Of a DNA stretch of 64,000 bases, positions 22,921-31,042 are shown in pieces. The translations under genes were made by a program, and so were the position numbers. The stretch comes from Marinobacter salinus (GTDB lineage: Bacteria; Pseudomonadota; Gammaproteobacteria; Pseudomonadales; Oleiphilaceae), in the NCBI RefSeq assembly GCF_001854125.1, contig NZ_CP017715.1, positions 2,046,001-2,110,000 on the forward strand, given 5' to 3'. The stretch's first letter is position 1, and every line of letters starts with the position of its first letter. The notes beneath the pieces were generated by a model. The model had not been told where the DNA came from, searched no databases, and saw only the letters and a list, made by a program, of their open reading frames with translations.

Positions 22921-23237
22921 TGGCACAGTTCGATGTCTACCCCAACCCAAGCAAGACCAGCAAAGCGCACTACCCTTACCTTGTCGATATTCAGAGCAGT
23001 CTGCTGAGTGAGCTTGCAACTCGCATCGTAATCCCTTTGGGGAAACGCTCCGCATTTGGTGGCGAAGCCATGCAGGAACTCACGCCGGAAATCAGCTTTG
23101 CAGACCAGGAACTTCTACTTTTAACCCCGCAAATTTCCTCTGTTTCTGAAAAGCATCTCAAAAGCCCGGTTGGTTCCCTCTCGCATTTCAGAGATCAGAT
23201 TGTTGGAGCTCTGGACCTGGCTGTCACTGGCATTTAA
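22920..23237 (+). CDS. ccdB: CcdB-type gyrase-poisoning toxin
   Basis: A 105-residue CcdB: 'AQFDVYPNPSKTSKAHYPYLVDIQSSLLSELATRIVIPL' start, and C-terminus 'FRDQIVGALDLAVTGI'. The final Gly-Ile is kept, while the residue before them, Trp in the F-plasmid toxin, is Thr here, as I believe is seen in other chromosomal relatives. Known role: traps DNA gyrase. The TAA stop at 23235-23237 overlaps the attC R'' box, and its last base belongs to the inserted intron. Without the intron the stop would still be TAA. Confidence 0.9.
   Translation: MAQFDVYPNPSKTSKAHYPYLVDIQSSLLSELATRIVIPLGKRSAFGGEAMQELTPEISFADQELLLLTPQISSVSEKHLKSPVGSLSHFRDQIVGALDLAVTGI
23232..23236 (+). repeat. First part of the ccdAB attC, split by the intron
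   Basis: ATTTA here plus AC at 25078-25079 make ATTTAAC, a perfect R'' box overlapping the ccdB stop. The rest of the site runs from 25078 to GCTAGGC at 25124-25130. Total 58 bases when the intron is removed, with AGCGG/CCGCT and CGCCC/GGGCG arms. Confidence 0.72.
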
Positions 23238-25077
23238 TCGGGATAGGGGGGCACCTCACGATGCCCCTCCTCCCACATCACCGGGCATACGGATCACGTA
23301 CCACGGCGATTCAGTGACTTGATTCAACCCTTTACCGTACTGCCAATTCCGGCAGTCCATAGCTCCGGAACAATCGGGCCGGTAAGGCTTGCCGCAGTGC
23401 CGGCGAATGACTCAACCGCCACGGGCCGTGGGCTGATTTCGCGGTGTTCCAGGCCAACCTGACCGAGACACCCCGCTTTCTCAGCTCACGATACCCCCTT
23501 CGCCCCCATTGCTTCCACACGTAACTTCTCAATCTCCGCCGTATCCACTTGTCCAGGTCCCGCAGCGGGCTCAGCACTTCGGCTTCGTCGAAGTACGCTT
23601 TCCAACCAAGCAGGGTCTCTTTCAGATCTGCGATCACCTGGGCCAGTGAGTGGCCCCGTGTTCGGCGGCTCAGTATCCGGATTTGGGTTTTCAGCTTGTC
23701 GAGGGCTTTGTTGGCCACTTTCAGTCGCTGTCCTTTCTGGCTGAGGGTGAAGCCCAGGAAGCTGCGCTTCCAGGGCCGGTCCACCGCACTCTTTCGTGTA
23801 TTCACTGTGAGCCTCAGTGAGTCCTCGATAAAGCGCGTCAGACTCACCATCACCCGCTCACCAGCGCGGCGACTGCCAACATAGATCTGGCAGTCATCGG
23901 CGTAGCGGGCGAAGCGCAGGTTGCGCCGTTCCAGTTCCCAGTCCAGTTCGTCCAGCACCACATTCGCCAACACCGGAGACAATGGCCCGCCTTGCGGTAC
24001 GCCCTCGGGTGTCGGGGCTTTGCGGCTGTCGATCTGGACGCCTGCTTTCAAGTATCGGTTGATCAACCGGAGCAAGGGCTTGTCCGGCGTGTGCCGTTTC
24101 AGCCGTGCCATCAGGCGATCATGGTTTACCCGATCAAAGAAGGCTTCCAGGTCCAGATCCACCACCCAGCTGCGACCTTCCCGGGCGCAGCGCTGTCCGT
24201 ATCGGACCGCTTGATGCGCAGAACGCCCAGGACGAAAACCGTAGCTGTTCGGATGAAAGCGGGGTTCCCAGTCCTGCTGGACAACTTGGGCAATCGTCTG
24301 CTGGATAAAGCGGTCCAGCACCGTTGGAATACCCAGAGGGCGGGAACCGCCGTTGGCTTTGGGGATGGTGACCCGCCGTACCGGTTTTGGTCGGTAGGTC
24401 TGCTGGAGCAGCTGTTGTCGAATCTCCGGCCAGTGTTGGCGCAGATAATCCGGCAGTTCATCCACGGTCATGCCGTCGACGCCCGGCGCTCCCTTGTTAC
24501 GTCGAACCTGCTTCAGGGCGCGATTGAGGTTGTCCCTGCTCAACACACGCGCCATCCACGGTGAGGGTTGAACGGAGTGCGAGTCTTCCCGATTTCCGGA
24601 AACGGGTTCATCCCCTGGTTGCTCCAGGGGCAGCGCAAGCTGCTTTGCAGATGCCATCTCGTTTCCCTGCACGGACACTCGACTCCTGTCTCTGTTCGGG
24701 CCTTCGGTTCACGGGCGAACCTACTATGCCCTCGGCTGATTTCTGCCACGCGATCAGAGGCGATCGCTCGTCTCTCAGTGGGTCCGTCCACACATGGCAG
24801 ACCTCCCGGGGTAAGGCACAGAGCTTTCACGGCGTAGACGCCCGATTTATAAAGCACACCCCAGTCGCAGAAGGAGGGCTTCGCGGTCACGTGCCCGCTC
24901 GCCCCGGATGTACCACACCTCGTATCGGGTTCCTGTTCGTCGCCCCGCCGCTTTGGATTGGGCTTCCTCCGGACCCCACCTCGCGATGACGCCCTTGCTC
25001 TTCTCCTAGCCTTCGGCTCTGCGAACACCTGGCAGGAGGACTTTCACCTCCCTAGTTCTGTGCCATGCCCGGCACAC
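23237..25077 (-). mobile_element. Complete group IIC (attC-type) intron
   Basis: 1,841 bases on the minus strand. The 5' end is GTGTGCCGGG (from 25077), the GUGYG consensus. The 5' RNA domains fill 24658-25077. The intron-encoded protein follows. After its stop, domain V is visible ('GCCGTGGTACGTGATCCGTATGC', bases about 23302-23275) and domain VI (GGGGCATCGTGAGGTGCCCC), ending CCTATCCCGAT at 23237. The exons join as GGCGT|TAAATGCC, restoring an attC. Introns of this class lack an endonuclease domain and insert at hairpins, including attC sites, in the antisense direction to the cassette, as here. Confidence 0.85.
23332..24657 (-). CDS. ltrA: Group IIC intron-encoded reverse transcriptase/maturase
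   Basis: About 441 residues (a GTG start at 24678 would add seven). Reverse transcriptase blocks: 'RNKGAPGVDGMTV', 'RRVTIPKANGGSRPLGIPTVLDRFIQQ', 'SYGFRPGRSAHQAV', 'DLDLEAFFDRVNHD', 'GVPQGGPLSPVLANVVLDELD' and the catalytic 'RYADD' (YADD at about residues 252-255). The maturase domain ends 'LAWNTAKSAHGPWRLSHSPALRQALPARLFRSYGLPEL', the usual C-terminus of class C proteins. No endonuclease domain. Intact, so the intron could still splice and move. It lies within domain IV of the intron RNA. Confidence 0.93.
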   Translation of the reverse strand: MASAKQLALPLEQPGDEPVSGNREDSHSVQPSPWMARVLSRDNLNRALKQVRRNKGAPGVDGMTVDELPDYLRQHWPEIRQQLLQQTYRPKPVRRVTIPKANGGSRPLGIPTVLDRFIQQTIAQVVQQDWEPRFHPNSYGFRPGRSAHQAVRYGQRCAREGRSWVVDLDLEAFFDRVNHDRLMARLKRHTPDKPLLRLINRYLKAGVQIDSRKAPTPEGVPQGGPLSPVLANVVLDELDWELERRNLRFARYADDCQIYVGSRRAGERVMVSLTRFIEDSLRLTVNTRKSAVDRPWKRSFLGFTLSQKGQRLKVANKALDKLKTQIRILSRRTRGHSLAQVIADLKETLLGWKAYFDEAEVLSPLRDLDKWIRRRLRSYVWKQWGRRGYRELRKRGVSVRLAWNTAKSAHGPWRLSHSPALRQALPARLFRSYGLPELAVR

Positions 25078-25130
25078 ACGCCAAAATTAAGCGGCGCCCG
25101 ACTAGGGCGTTCGGTGGACGGCCGCTAGGC
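25078..25130 (+). repeat. Second part of the ccdAB attC
   Basis: Continues ATTTA (23232-23236) across the intron. It holds AAGCGG, CGCCC, GGGCG and CCGCT arms and ends with GCTAGGC, one base different from the common GTTAGGC R' box. The truncated minus-strand gene that follows ends within this site, at its TAG codon 25102-25104. Confidence 0.72.
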
Positions 25131-25338
25131 GGCTCATTCTGCCAATGTTTGCGTCAGTGAACCTCTCAAAACTTGTGGCCCCAACTTTTGTCAGCTTTAC
25201 GTGAACCGGCCACCCACTTTCGGACTTTGCCCCTGCTGCCGACTGCTGCACAAAGGCCGAACAAAGGTGAAAATCTAGCTCAGCTTCTGATACTGCAGCG
25301 CAGGGGATAACCAGCAAGAAAATAGCGATCCATTTCAT
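25102..25338 (-). CDS. Truncated secreted SecDF-P1-head-like protein, cassette remnant
   Basis: A 78-residue frame with a signal peptide (residues 1-19, 'MKWIAIFLLVIPCAAVSEA') and then 'WPVHVKLTKVGATSFERFTDANIGRMS', which resembles the start of a SecD P1-head-like domain ('V.L...G...F...T..N.GR'). Where that domain should continue 'LAIVLDG', the frame runs into the ccdAB attC and stops, so the last nine residues and the stop come from attC sequence. ATG 25338 lies ten bases after an R' box GTTAGGC (25355-25349), the position of a cassette gene. Probably a 5' fragment of a longer gene. Confidence 0.5.
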   Translation of the reverse strand: MKWIAIFLLVIPCAAVSEAELDFHLCSAFVQQSAAGAKSESGWPVHVKLTKVGATSFERFTDANIGRMSRLAAVHRTP

Positions 25339-25351
25339 CGTGACGATTGCC

Positions 25352-25387
25352 TAACAGCTAATTATACGAACGCGTTCGTATATCCCC
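25352..25387. repeat. 36-base palindrome-containing repeat, copy 2
   Basis: Identical to 18863-18898. On the minus strand it leads into GTTAGGC (25355-25349), the standard R' box, and the truncated cassette gene starts just after. It therefore seems to be the 3' half of an attC, or possibly an attI-like site at the array end. No integrase gene lies beyond it. Confidence 0.68.
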
Positions 25388-25507
25388 GGAATACAATCAC
25401 GGGGCCAGGTGGCCAGGTGCTTCTCCTTTTCGAGAGCTACCCTGTCAGGCGGCGCTGAGGGCTGGTATCGTCTGTTTCCCAATTTCGTCCGGCACTGGAG
25501 ATTCACT

Positions 25508-25840
25508 GTGAAAAGTTGGCTATTTCTTGGCATTGCCATAGTTGCGGAAGTGGTAGCAACCAGCGGGCTGAAAGCCAGTGAAGGGTTTACCAGGCTCTGG
25601 CCCAGCCTGCTGGTGATTGGAGGCTATGCCGTTGCCTTTTACTTCCTCTCGATCACACTGAAGGAAATTCCGGTGGGCTTGGCCTATGCCATCTGGGCGG
25701 GGCTGGGCATTGTACTGGTGGCGTTTATCGGCTGGCTGATTTACGGGCAAACGCTGGATGCCGCCAGTGTAATTGGTATGGCGCTGATTATTTCCGGTGT
25801 TGTGGTGATCAATGTATTCTCCAAGTCAGTCGCTCACTGA
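25508..25840 (+). CDS. SMR-family multidrug/quaternary-ammonium efflux protein
   Basis: A 110-residue inner-membrane protein with four helices. The essential membrane Glu is E13 in '[17 protein letters not shown]', and '[14 protein letters not shown]' (about residues 53-66) carries the Tyr and Trp of the EmrE/Qac class rather than the SugE class. It exports cationic compounds in exchange for protons as a dimer. Start is GTG 25508, with GGAG upstream; the longer frame from 25409 adds a non-membrane leader with no family match. SMR genes are frequent in integrons, but this one has no attC after it. Confidence 0.88.
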   Translation: MKSWLFLGIAIVAEVVATSGLKASEGFTRLWPSLLVIGGYAVAFYFLSITLKEIPVGLAYAIWAGLGIVLVAFIGWLIYGQTLDAASVIGMALIISGVVVINVFSKSVAH

Positions 25841-25868
25841 TCTGTCGGCATAACCGGAGCCCCTTCAG

Positions 25869-26612
25869 ATGCACTTCCCTTTCTGGCTGACCACCGCCCT
25901 GCTCTTCCCGGTACTGCTGTACCAGGGCAAGCAAGCCCGTCGCACAACGCCCAGGCTGCCGGAAGCTGGCGGCTCTCCGTCTGGTCAATATGGTGAAGAC
26001 TCTCCGGCCAGGCGAATCCTGGTGATTGGTGAATCCACAGCGGCCGGTGTCGGCGTTGAAACTCACGAGCAGGGCCTGGCCAGCCAGTTGGCGAGGCAGA
26101 TCTACAAGCGCACCGGCCAGACCATTGCCTGGCACACCTTCGGGGTCAACGGCATTCGGCTTGGGGCGCTGATTCGCGAGCTGGAAACCGCCGAATTGCC
26201 AGAGGCGGATGTGGTGCTGTTGAGCATGGGGGTGAACGACACCACGGGGTTCACACCCCGCTATCGTTTCCGCCGGCAGTTGAGGGAGTTGCGCGGATTG
26301 CTCGCACCCCGGTATCCGGGGCCCATTCTGCTTCTCAGCGTGCCTCCCATGCATCTGTTCACGGCGCTGCCTTCGCCGCTTCGTTACGTGATGGGTTGGC
26401 GGGCAAGGCAGCTAGATAAACTCTATATCCGCCTCGCACGGCAGTACCCCCAAGACTTCAGCTACGTGAACTACCCGGTGGTCACCGACCCAGAACTGCT
26501 GGCCAGTGATGGTTATCACCCCGGCCAGAAGGGCTACCGGTATATTGCTGAGGCACTGGCAGACAAGGCCGTTCCTGAAAAACTTTTCAGTGGAGAAAAC
26601 CAGTCCAACTGA
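25869..26612 (+). CDS. SGNH/GDSL-type esterase
   Basis: A 247-residue hydrolase. N-terminal hydrophobic segment (residues 4-18) may be a signal anchor. Catalytic residues: S56 in 'GESTAAGVG', G97 region 'GVNGIRLG', N123 in 'SMGVNDTT', and D214-x-x-H217 in 'SDGYHPG'. These are blocks I, II, III and V of the SGNH fold. It is expected to hydrolyse ester or acyl bonds at the membrane or in the periplasm. Same strand as the SMR gene, 28 bases downstream, so possibly co-transcribed. Confidence 0.85.
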   Translation: MHFPFWLTTALLFPVLLYQGKQARRTTPRLPEAGGSPSGQYGEDSPARRILVIGESTAAGVGVETHEQGLASQLARQIYKRTGQTIAWHTFGVNGIRLGALIRELETAELPEADVVLLSMGVNDTTGFTPRYRFRRQLRELRGLLAPRYPGPILLLSVPPMHLFTALPSPLRYVMGWRARQLDKLYIRLARQYPQDFSYVNYPVVTDPELLASDGYHPGQKGYRYIAEALADKAVPEKLFSGENQSN

Positions 26613-26807
26613 TATATTAATTCCATCCAGCCAAATCCCGTTGTGGTGGTAGTAGGGAGAAGCGTGCAGACAGGAAGCGCGTTATACTGCTGTCAGCCCA
26701 GCCTGCCAATTCCGATCTCCTCTGAGTCAGCCCGAAGGGCGATGGCTTTCTGGCCATAGCGGCCGCTACATAATGCCGAACGGCATGTGTCATTGAGGAG
26801 TGATGAA

Positions 26808-27590
26808 ATGAAGACTGCTCTTTGTCTGTTCCAACCCAACGGTTCCATCCTTACCGCAGCCTGCCTGGGTTTTGCCAGTGTCGCGCTCGCCGCCGATCCA
26901 GTCGTTTTCACCGGAGCCCCCATGCCGGTCGGTAATGGCACCGCGCGCGTGGAAGTCATTGCTAACGGGATGAACGAACCTGAATCTGTATCTGTCGTCA
27001 TGACAAAGTATGCCCTTCAGGGGCTTCCCGAGGTTCAGGGCAACCAGATGGTCTGGGAGTTTTCATTACCCATGCCGGATGCAGGCCCCAAGACGGGATA
27101 CGATCACGTGGTTCTTGACTGGAACCCGGCCGGCCATATTCCTGATGGGGTCTACACGGTTCCCCACTTCGACGTGCATTTCTACCTGATCAGCAATGGT
27201 GAGCGTGAAGCGATTACCTTCCATGGCGAGGGCCGTGAACTGGCCATGGCGGCACCAGACCCACAACTCGTGCCCGCGGGCTACGTGATCCCGCCGGATG
27301 CAGCTGTAGAAAGGATGGGAATGCACGGCCTGGACCCCGCGGGGCATGAATTCCATGGCCAAACGTTCAGCCACAACTTCATCTACGGCTATTACAAGGG
27401 CGAACTGATGTTCGTTGAGCCGATGGTGTCGCTGGCCTTTCTGGAGTCGCTTCCGGAAATGACCTCACCGGTAAAGCAACCCCAACGTTACAGCTACCCG
27501 GCCTGGTATCCGGCAACCTACCGGATTGGGTTTGATGCCGGTAAGGGTGAGTACACCATTGCGCTCCAGAACCTGGCCAGGTTTGACTGA
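26808..27590 (+). CDS. Secreted TTHB210/DUF5602-like protein
   Basis: A 260-residue secreted protein (signal peptide about residues 1-31, ending 'ASVALAAD'). It contains 'GYDHVVLDWNPAGHIPDGVYTVPHFDVHFYLIS', a His-rich block (about residues 100-130) typical of the TTHB210-like/DUF5602 group, and a second His pair 'FSHNFIYGYYKG'. The His pattern suggests metal binding, but no function is known. GAGGAG precedes ATG 26808. Stands alone; its 195-base upstream region has a small ATGCCG/CGGCAT hairpin. Confidence 0.68.
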   Translation: MKTALCLFQPNGSILTAACLGFASVALAADPVVFTGAPMPVGNGTARVEVIANGMNEPESVSVVMTKYALQGLPEVQGNQMVWEFSLPMPDAGPKTGYDHVVLDWNPAGHIPDGVYTVPHFDVHFYLISNGEREAITFHGEGRELAMAAPDPQLVPAGYVIPPDAAVERMGMHGLDPAGHEFHGQTFSHNFIYGYYKGELMFVEPMVSLAFLESLPEMTSPVKQPQRYSYPAWYPATYRIGFDAGKGEYTIALQNLARFD

Positions 27591-27597
27591 ATCTGCC

Positions 27598-29256
27598 TCA
27601 GGGCGCCAGCTTGCGCTTCAGCGCCTTGGAAACCGACAGCGGCAGGCTGGGCAATGAGCGCAGCATCCACGGCAGTATCCGGCGTTTCACCCCGCTCAGG
27701 GATTCCGGGATCACGGCTTCAATCAGGTGTGGTCCCGGCATTCTCTGGGCATATTCCAGGGCTTTTGCCATTTCCTCGGCGGTGTGTACCCGCACGGCGT
27801 GAACGCCCATGCCGTTGGCCAGTTCCGCGAAGTTGATCACCGGGCCGCGCAGGTCCAGTTGGGATTTGGCTTTCTCCCCGGCCTCTTCCGCGCCTACCCG
27901 CTCCAGTTCGATGTTGAGCACGGAGTAGGAGGCGTTGTTGAAGATGATGGAGGTTACATTCAGCTGCTCCCGGGCCATGGTCCAGAGGGCCTGGATGGTG
28001 TACATGGCAGTTCCGTCGCCAATCAGGGCCACTACCGGCCGGTCCGGGCAGGCCACGGCGGCACCCACGGCGTTGGGCAGGCCCTGGCCAATGGCGCCGC
28101 CGGTGAGGGTGATCATGTCGTGGCGGGGCGCGCCGGCGGTCATTACCGAGAGCATCAGGCTGGAGGTGATGCCTTCGTCCACGATGATGGCGTTCTCGGG
28201 CATCAGTTCCCCTACCGCTTTGCAGACTTTCTCGGCGGTCAGCTTGCCCCGTGGCCGGCCCGGTCGTTTCTCCGGCTGTAGCTTCGGCTGCGCCTGGCTG
28301 GCGCCAACGGCATCGTTGAGTTTGTTCAGGCTGGCCAGGATATCTTGGTCCGGGGCCACCAGAGTGTGTACCTGGCAGGTATCCGGCACCAGATAGCTCT
28401 TCTTGCCGGGATAGGCGAAGAAGGAGACCGGTGCCTTCGCATCCACCAGAATCAGTTGTTCCACATCCGTCAGTTGCACCGTAGCCAGCTCAGCCAGATA
28501 GGCCAGGCGTTCCACGTAAGGCAGGCCGGCACCCCGTTCCATCCGGGTCGGGAAGGTTTCTGCCAACAAGGTAACGCCGCTGTGCGCCGCCAGTTTGGCT
28601 GCCGCCAGCATGCTGGGTTCCCGCAGGGAATGCCCGCCCATCAGTAGGGCCGTTTTCTTGCCGGAGCGGATGGCAGAGGCAATGGTTTCTACCGTGGCAT
28701 CGTCTGCCGGCTCCGGTGTGGGCGGTGCCATGGGTGCGCTGGGCACACCGCCCTCACCCCAGGAAACGTCTGCCGGCAGGATCAGTGTGGCCACCTGCCC
28801 CGGCGCCGTGCGGGCGGCGGCAATGGCTTCGGCGGCATCCTGGCAGAGTGTTTCTGTGCTCTTGGCGGTGCGGACAAAGCCGGGGGAAACGTTGCGGGCA
28901 ACGGTCTCGATATCGGATTGCAGCTGGGCGTCGTATTTCACGTGGTAGGTGGCGTGGTCACCAACAATGTTCAGCACTGGCACCTTGCCCTTGCGGGCAT
29001 TGTGCAGGTTGGCCAGGCCGTTGCCGAGGCCACAGCCCAGGTGCAACAGGGTGGCGGCGGGTTTGTCAGCCATGCGGGCGTAGCCGTCCGCAGCGCCGGT
29101 GGCGACACCCTCGAACAAGGCAAGCACAGCCCGCATTTTAGGCTCGTCATCCAGAGCCGCCACAAAATGCATTTCGCTGGTTCCAGGGTTGCTGAAGCAG
29201 ACTTCCACGCCGGCATCCACCAGGGTTTTCATCAGGGCTTGTGCGCCGTTTGTCAT
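27598..29256 (-). CDS. Thiamine-diphosphate enzyme, acetolactate synthase large-subunit-like
   Basis: A 552-residue cytoplasmic enzyme. Catalytic Glu E49 in 'LFEGVATGAADGYARM'; diphosphate and Mg site G413-D-G ending in N440-N ('GDGTAMYTIQALWTMAREQLNVTSIIFNN'). Three-domain POX-type layout with a central domain at about 185-320. No regulatory small subunit nearby, so it is probably not biosynthetic IlvB; 2-keto acid decarboxylases such as benzoylformate decarboxylase have the same plan. The gene follows the FAD dehydrogenase (82-base gap), suggesting one operon for an unknown catabolic step. Confidence 0.82.
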   Translation of the reverse strand: MTNGAQALMKTLVDAGVEVCFSNPGTSEMHFVAALDDEPKMRAVLALFEGVATGAADGYARMADKPAATLLHLGCGLGNGLANLHNARKGKVPVLNIVGDHATYHVKYDAQLQSDIETVARNVSPGFVRTAKSTETLCQDAAEAIAAARTAPGQVATLILPADVSWGEGGVPSAPMAPPTPEPADDATVETIASAIRSGKKTALLMGGHSLREPSMLAAAKLAAHSGVTLLAETFPTRMERGAGLPYVERLAYLAELATVQLTDVEQLILVDAKAPVSFFAYPGKKSYLVPDTCQVHTLVAPDQDILASLNKLNDAVGASQAQPKLQPEKRPGRPRGKLTAEKVCKAVGELMPENAIIVDEGITSSLMLSVMTAGAPRHDMITLTGGAIGQGLPNAVGAAVACPDRPVVALIGDGTAMYTIQALWTMAREQLNVTSIIFNNASYSVLNIELERVGAEEAGEKAKSQLDLRGPVINFAELANGMGVHAVRVHTAEEMAKALEYAQRMPGPHLIEAVIPESLSGVKRRILPWMLRSLPSLPLSVSKALKRKLAP

Positions 29257-29338
29257 TGTTATTCTCCAACCTTTCGGAATTCAGTTATCAGGGTTCTGGC
29301 CGATTGTGCCGCTGGGGTCAGCTTCGGGTTCAAGGGCT

Positions 29339-30952
29339 TCAGCCTCCGGTCACAATAGAGCGCACCGCGGCACGTGCCGTCATGATACAGGCGGGCAGGA
29401 AGGTGCCTTCCAGGGACCGCTTGCCGTTAGCACCACCGCCGCCAAAGCCTGCGGCCTCTCCCACACAGTACAGGCCTTCTACCGGCGCTCCCTGAGCATT
29501 GAGAATACGGCTTTGCAGATCCGTTTGCAGACCACCCAGGCTCTTGCGGGTGATCAATTGCATGCGGACGGCGATGTAGGGCCCGGCGCCGGGCTTTTGC
29601 AGCGGGGCTGGTTTGCAGGTGCGCAGCCGGTCCGGCTTCCATTCCCGGGCATGCTGGATCATCCGGATCTGGGCATCGTTATGGAGATGGGTGCCCGCTG
29701 TGAAGTTGGCATCGAAGGCGTCCGCCGTAGCCTGAAGCGTTGCCGGCTTCATGTCGTGGGAGCAGGTTAGCGCGTTCATCTTGCCGGCCAGCTCGGCAAG
29801 GTTATCCGCCACCAGGAAATCCCGGCTTTCATGCTGCATTTGGCGCACCAGGGCGTGATTGCCCAGCAACAGCTCTTTCACGAATTGGGGGAACTGTTTG
29901 TCGCGGATCCGGGCGTTGTGTTCGGCGCCGGAGATGGCAAATTCCTTGGCCGCAATGCGCCAGTTCAACAGGTGCCAGGTCCAGGGTTTTTCCTGTTCCG
30001 CCACCCGCTGGCACAACCAGTGGGTATCGAATCCGGTCACCAGGGGTTCCGGGCCGATCCGCTCACCCCGGTGGTTCAGCCACAGGGCGGATTTGCAGGG
30101 AATGGTGGAAAGACCATGGCCCGGAAAATGGGGGTAAGGATGCGGGAAGCCAGCCGCGTAATTCCACATTTCCCCGGCGTGGGTAATCTTGCCACCCAAG
30201 GTGTCGGCTACCCAGTGATGCATACGGCCATCCGCATTTGGATGAGCCCCGTTCAACATCTGGGCAGGTTGCGGACGGTCGACGGGCCAGTTGGCCCGGC
30301 ATTCCCTGTGGCTGCCGTTGATACCGCCGGTGGCCAGTACCACAGCGGATGCCGCCAAGCGGACTTCTTCACCGGTGGCTTCGTTGATGGCCAGGGCACC
30401 ACTGGCTTTGCCTGCGCAGTGGTCCAGTTCGGTGATGCGATGCCGGTGCAGCAGAGTGAGTCTGCCGCCGGTATTTTCCCGGTGCAGGGCCGCCAGTAGG
30501 CAGCGGACCAGCTCCCGGGCGGTACCCCAGACAACATGGTAACGGGGCAGACGGTTGCCCTCTCCGAGGCGGCCACGCTCCACCCAATTCACCGCCGGCA
30601 GGAATTTAATGCCTTCATTGTCCAGCCAGTCATACACTTCTGATCGCGAATGCTCCACATAGTAGCGTGCCCATTGCAGAGGCCATTGATCATCGGGAGC
30701 CAGCTCACCAAAGTTGAGCCAGTCACCCAGGGCAATCTCGGGCGTGTCGCCAATCTTCATGCGTTTTTGCAGGGGGGTGCCCACCAGCATCATGCCGCCA
30801 AACGCCCACAGTGCCAGGCCACCCATTCGTTCAGCCGTATCCCTGTCCGCAAGGGTCACTGATTTCCCGGCTCGCAGAGCTTCGAGGGCCGCGACGATAC
30901 CGGCCAGGCCTCCGCCGACCACCAGAATGTCTGAAGAAATTACCTTGGCCAT
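29339..30952 (-). CDS. FAD-binding dehydrogenase, 3-ketosteroid-1-dehydrogenase-like
   Basis: A 537-residue flavoprotein of the fumarate-reductase/KstD group. Dinucleotide-binding motif at the N-terminus ('DILVVGGGLAGIVAALEALRAGKSVTLADRD'), a second FAD segment 'VVLATGGINGS' (about residue 210), and the C-terminal FAD clamp 'GLYCVGEAAGFGGGGANGKRSLEGTFL' (about residues 485-512). Related enzymes insert double bonds in steroids or keto acids; many of this group are only called FAD-binding dehydrogenases. It is divergent from an AraC-type regulator that may control it. ATG 30952 preferred over 30961. Confidence 0.82.
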   Translation of the reverse strand: MAKVISSDILVVGGGLAGIVAALEALRAGKSVTLADRDTAERMGGLALWAFGGMMLVGTPLQKRMKIGDTPEIALGDWLNFGELAPDDQWPLQWARYYVEHSRSEVYDWLDNEGIKFLPAVNWVERGRLGEGNRLPRYHVVWGTARELVRCLLAALHRENTGGRLTLLHRHRITELDHCAGKASGALAINEATGEEVRLAASAVVLATGGINGSHRECRANWPVDRPQPAQMLNGAHPNADGRMHHWVADTLGGKITHAGEMWNYAAGFPHPYPHFPGHGLSTIPCKSALWLNHRGERIGPEPLVTGFDTHWLCQRVAEQEKPWTWHLLNWRIAAKEFAISGAEHNARIRDKQFPQFVKELLLGNHALVRQMQHESRDFLVADNLAELAGKMNALTCSHDMKPATLQATADAFDANFTAGTHLHNDAQIRMIQHAREWKPDRLRTCKPAPLQKPGAGPYIAVRMQLITRKSLGGLQTDLQSRILNAQGAPVEGLYCVGEAAGFGGGGANGKRSLEGTFLPACIMTARAAVRSIVTGG

Positions 30953-31042
30953 AGTGCGCATCCGACTCGGTCGTAATGAGTTGTCAGCCTTAAAGATATA
31001 CCGGTACCATGGCTTTAAAATTGACTTCAGAGGCCAGCGAAT

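Noticed and set aside
25349..25508. An attI site with an integrase gene at the right end of the array
   Set aside because: GTTAGGC is present, but no integrase reading frame lies on either strand beyond it; the next gene is an SMR transporter.
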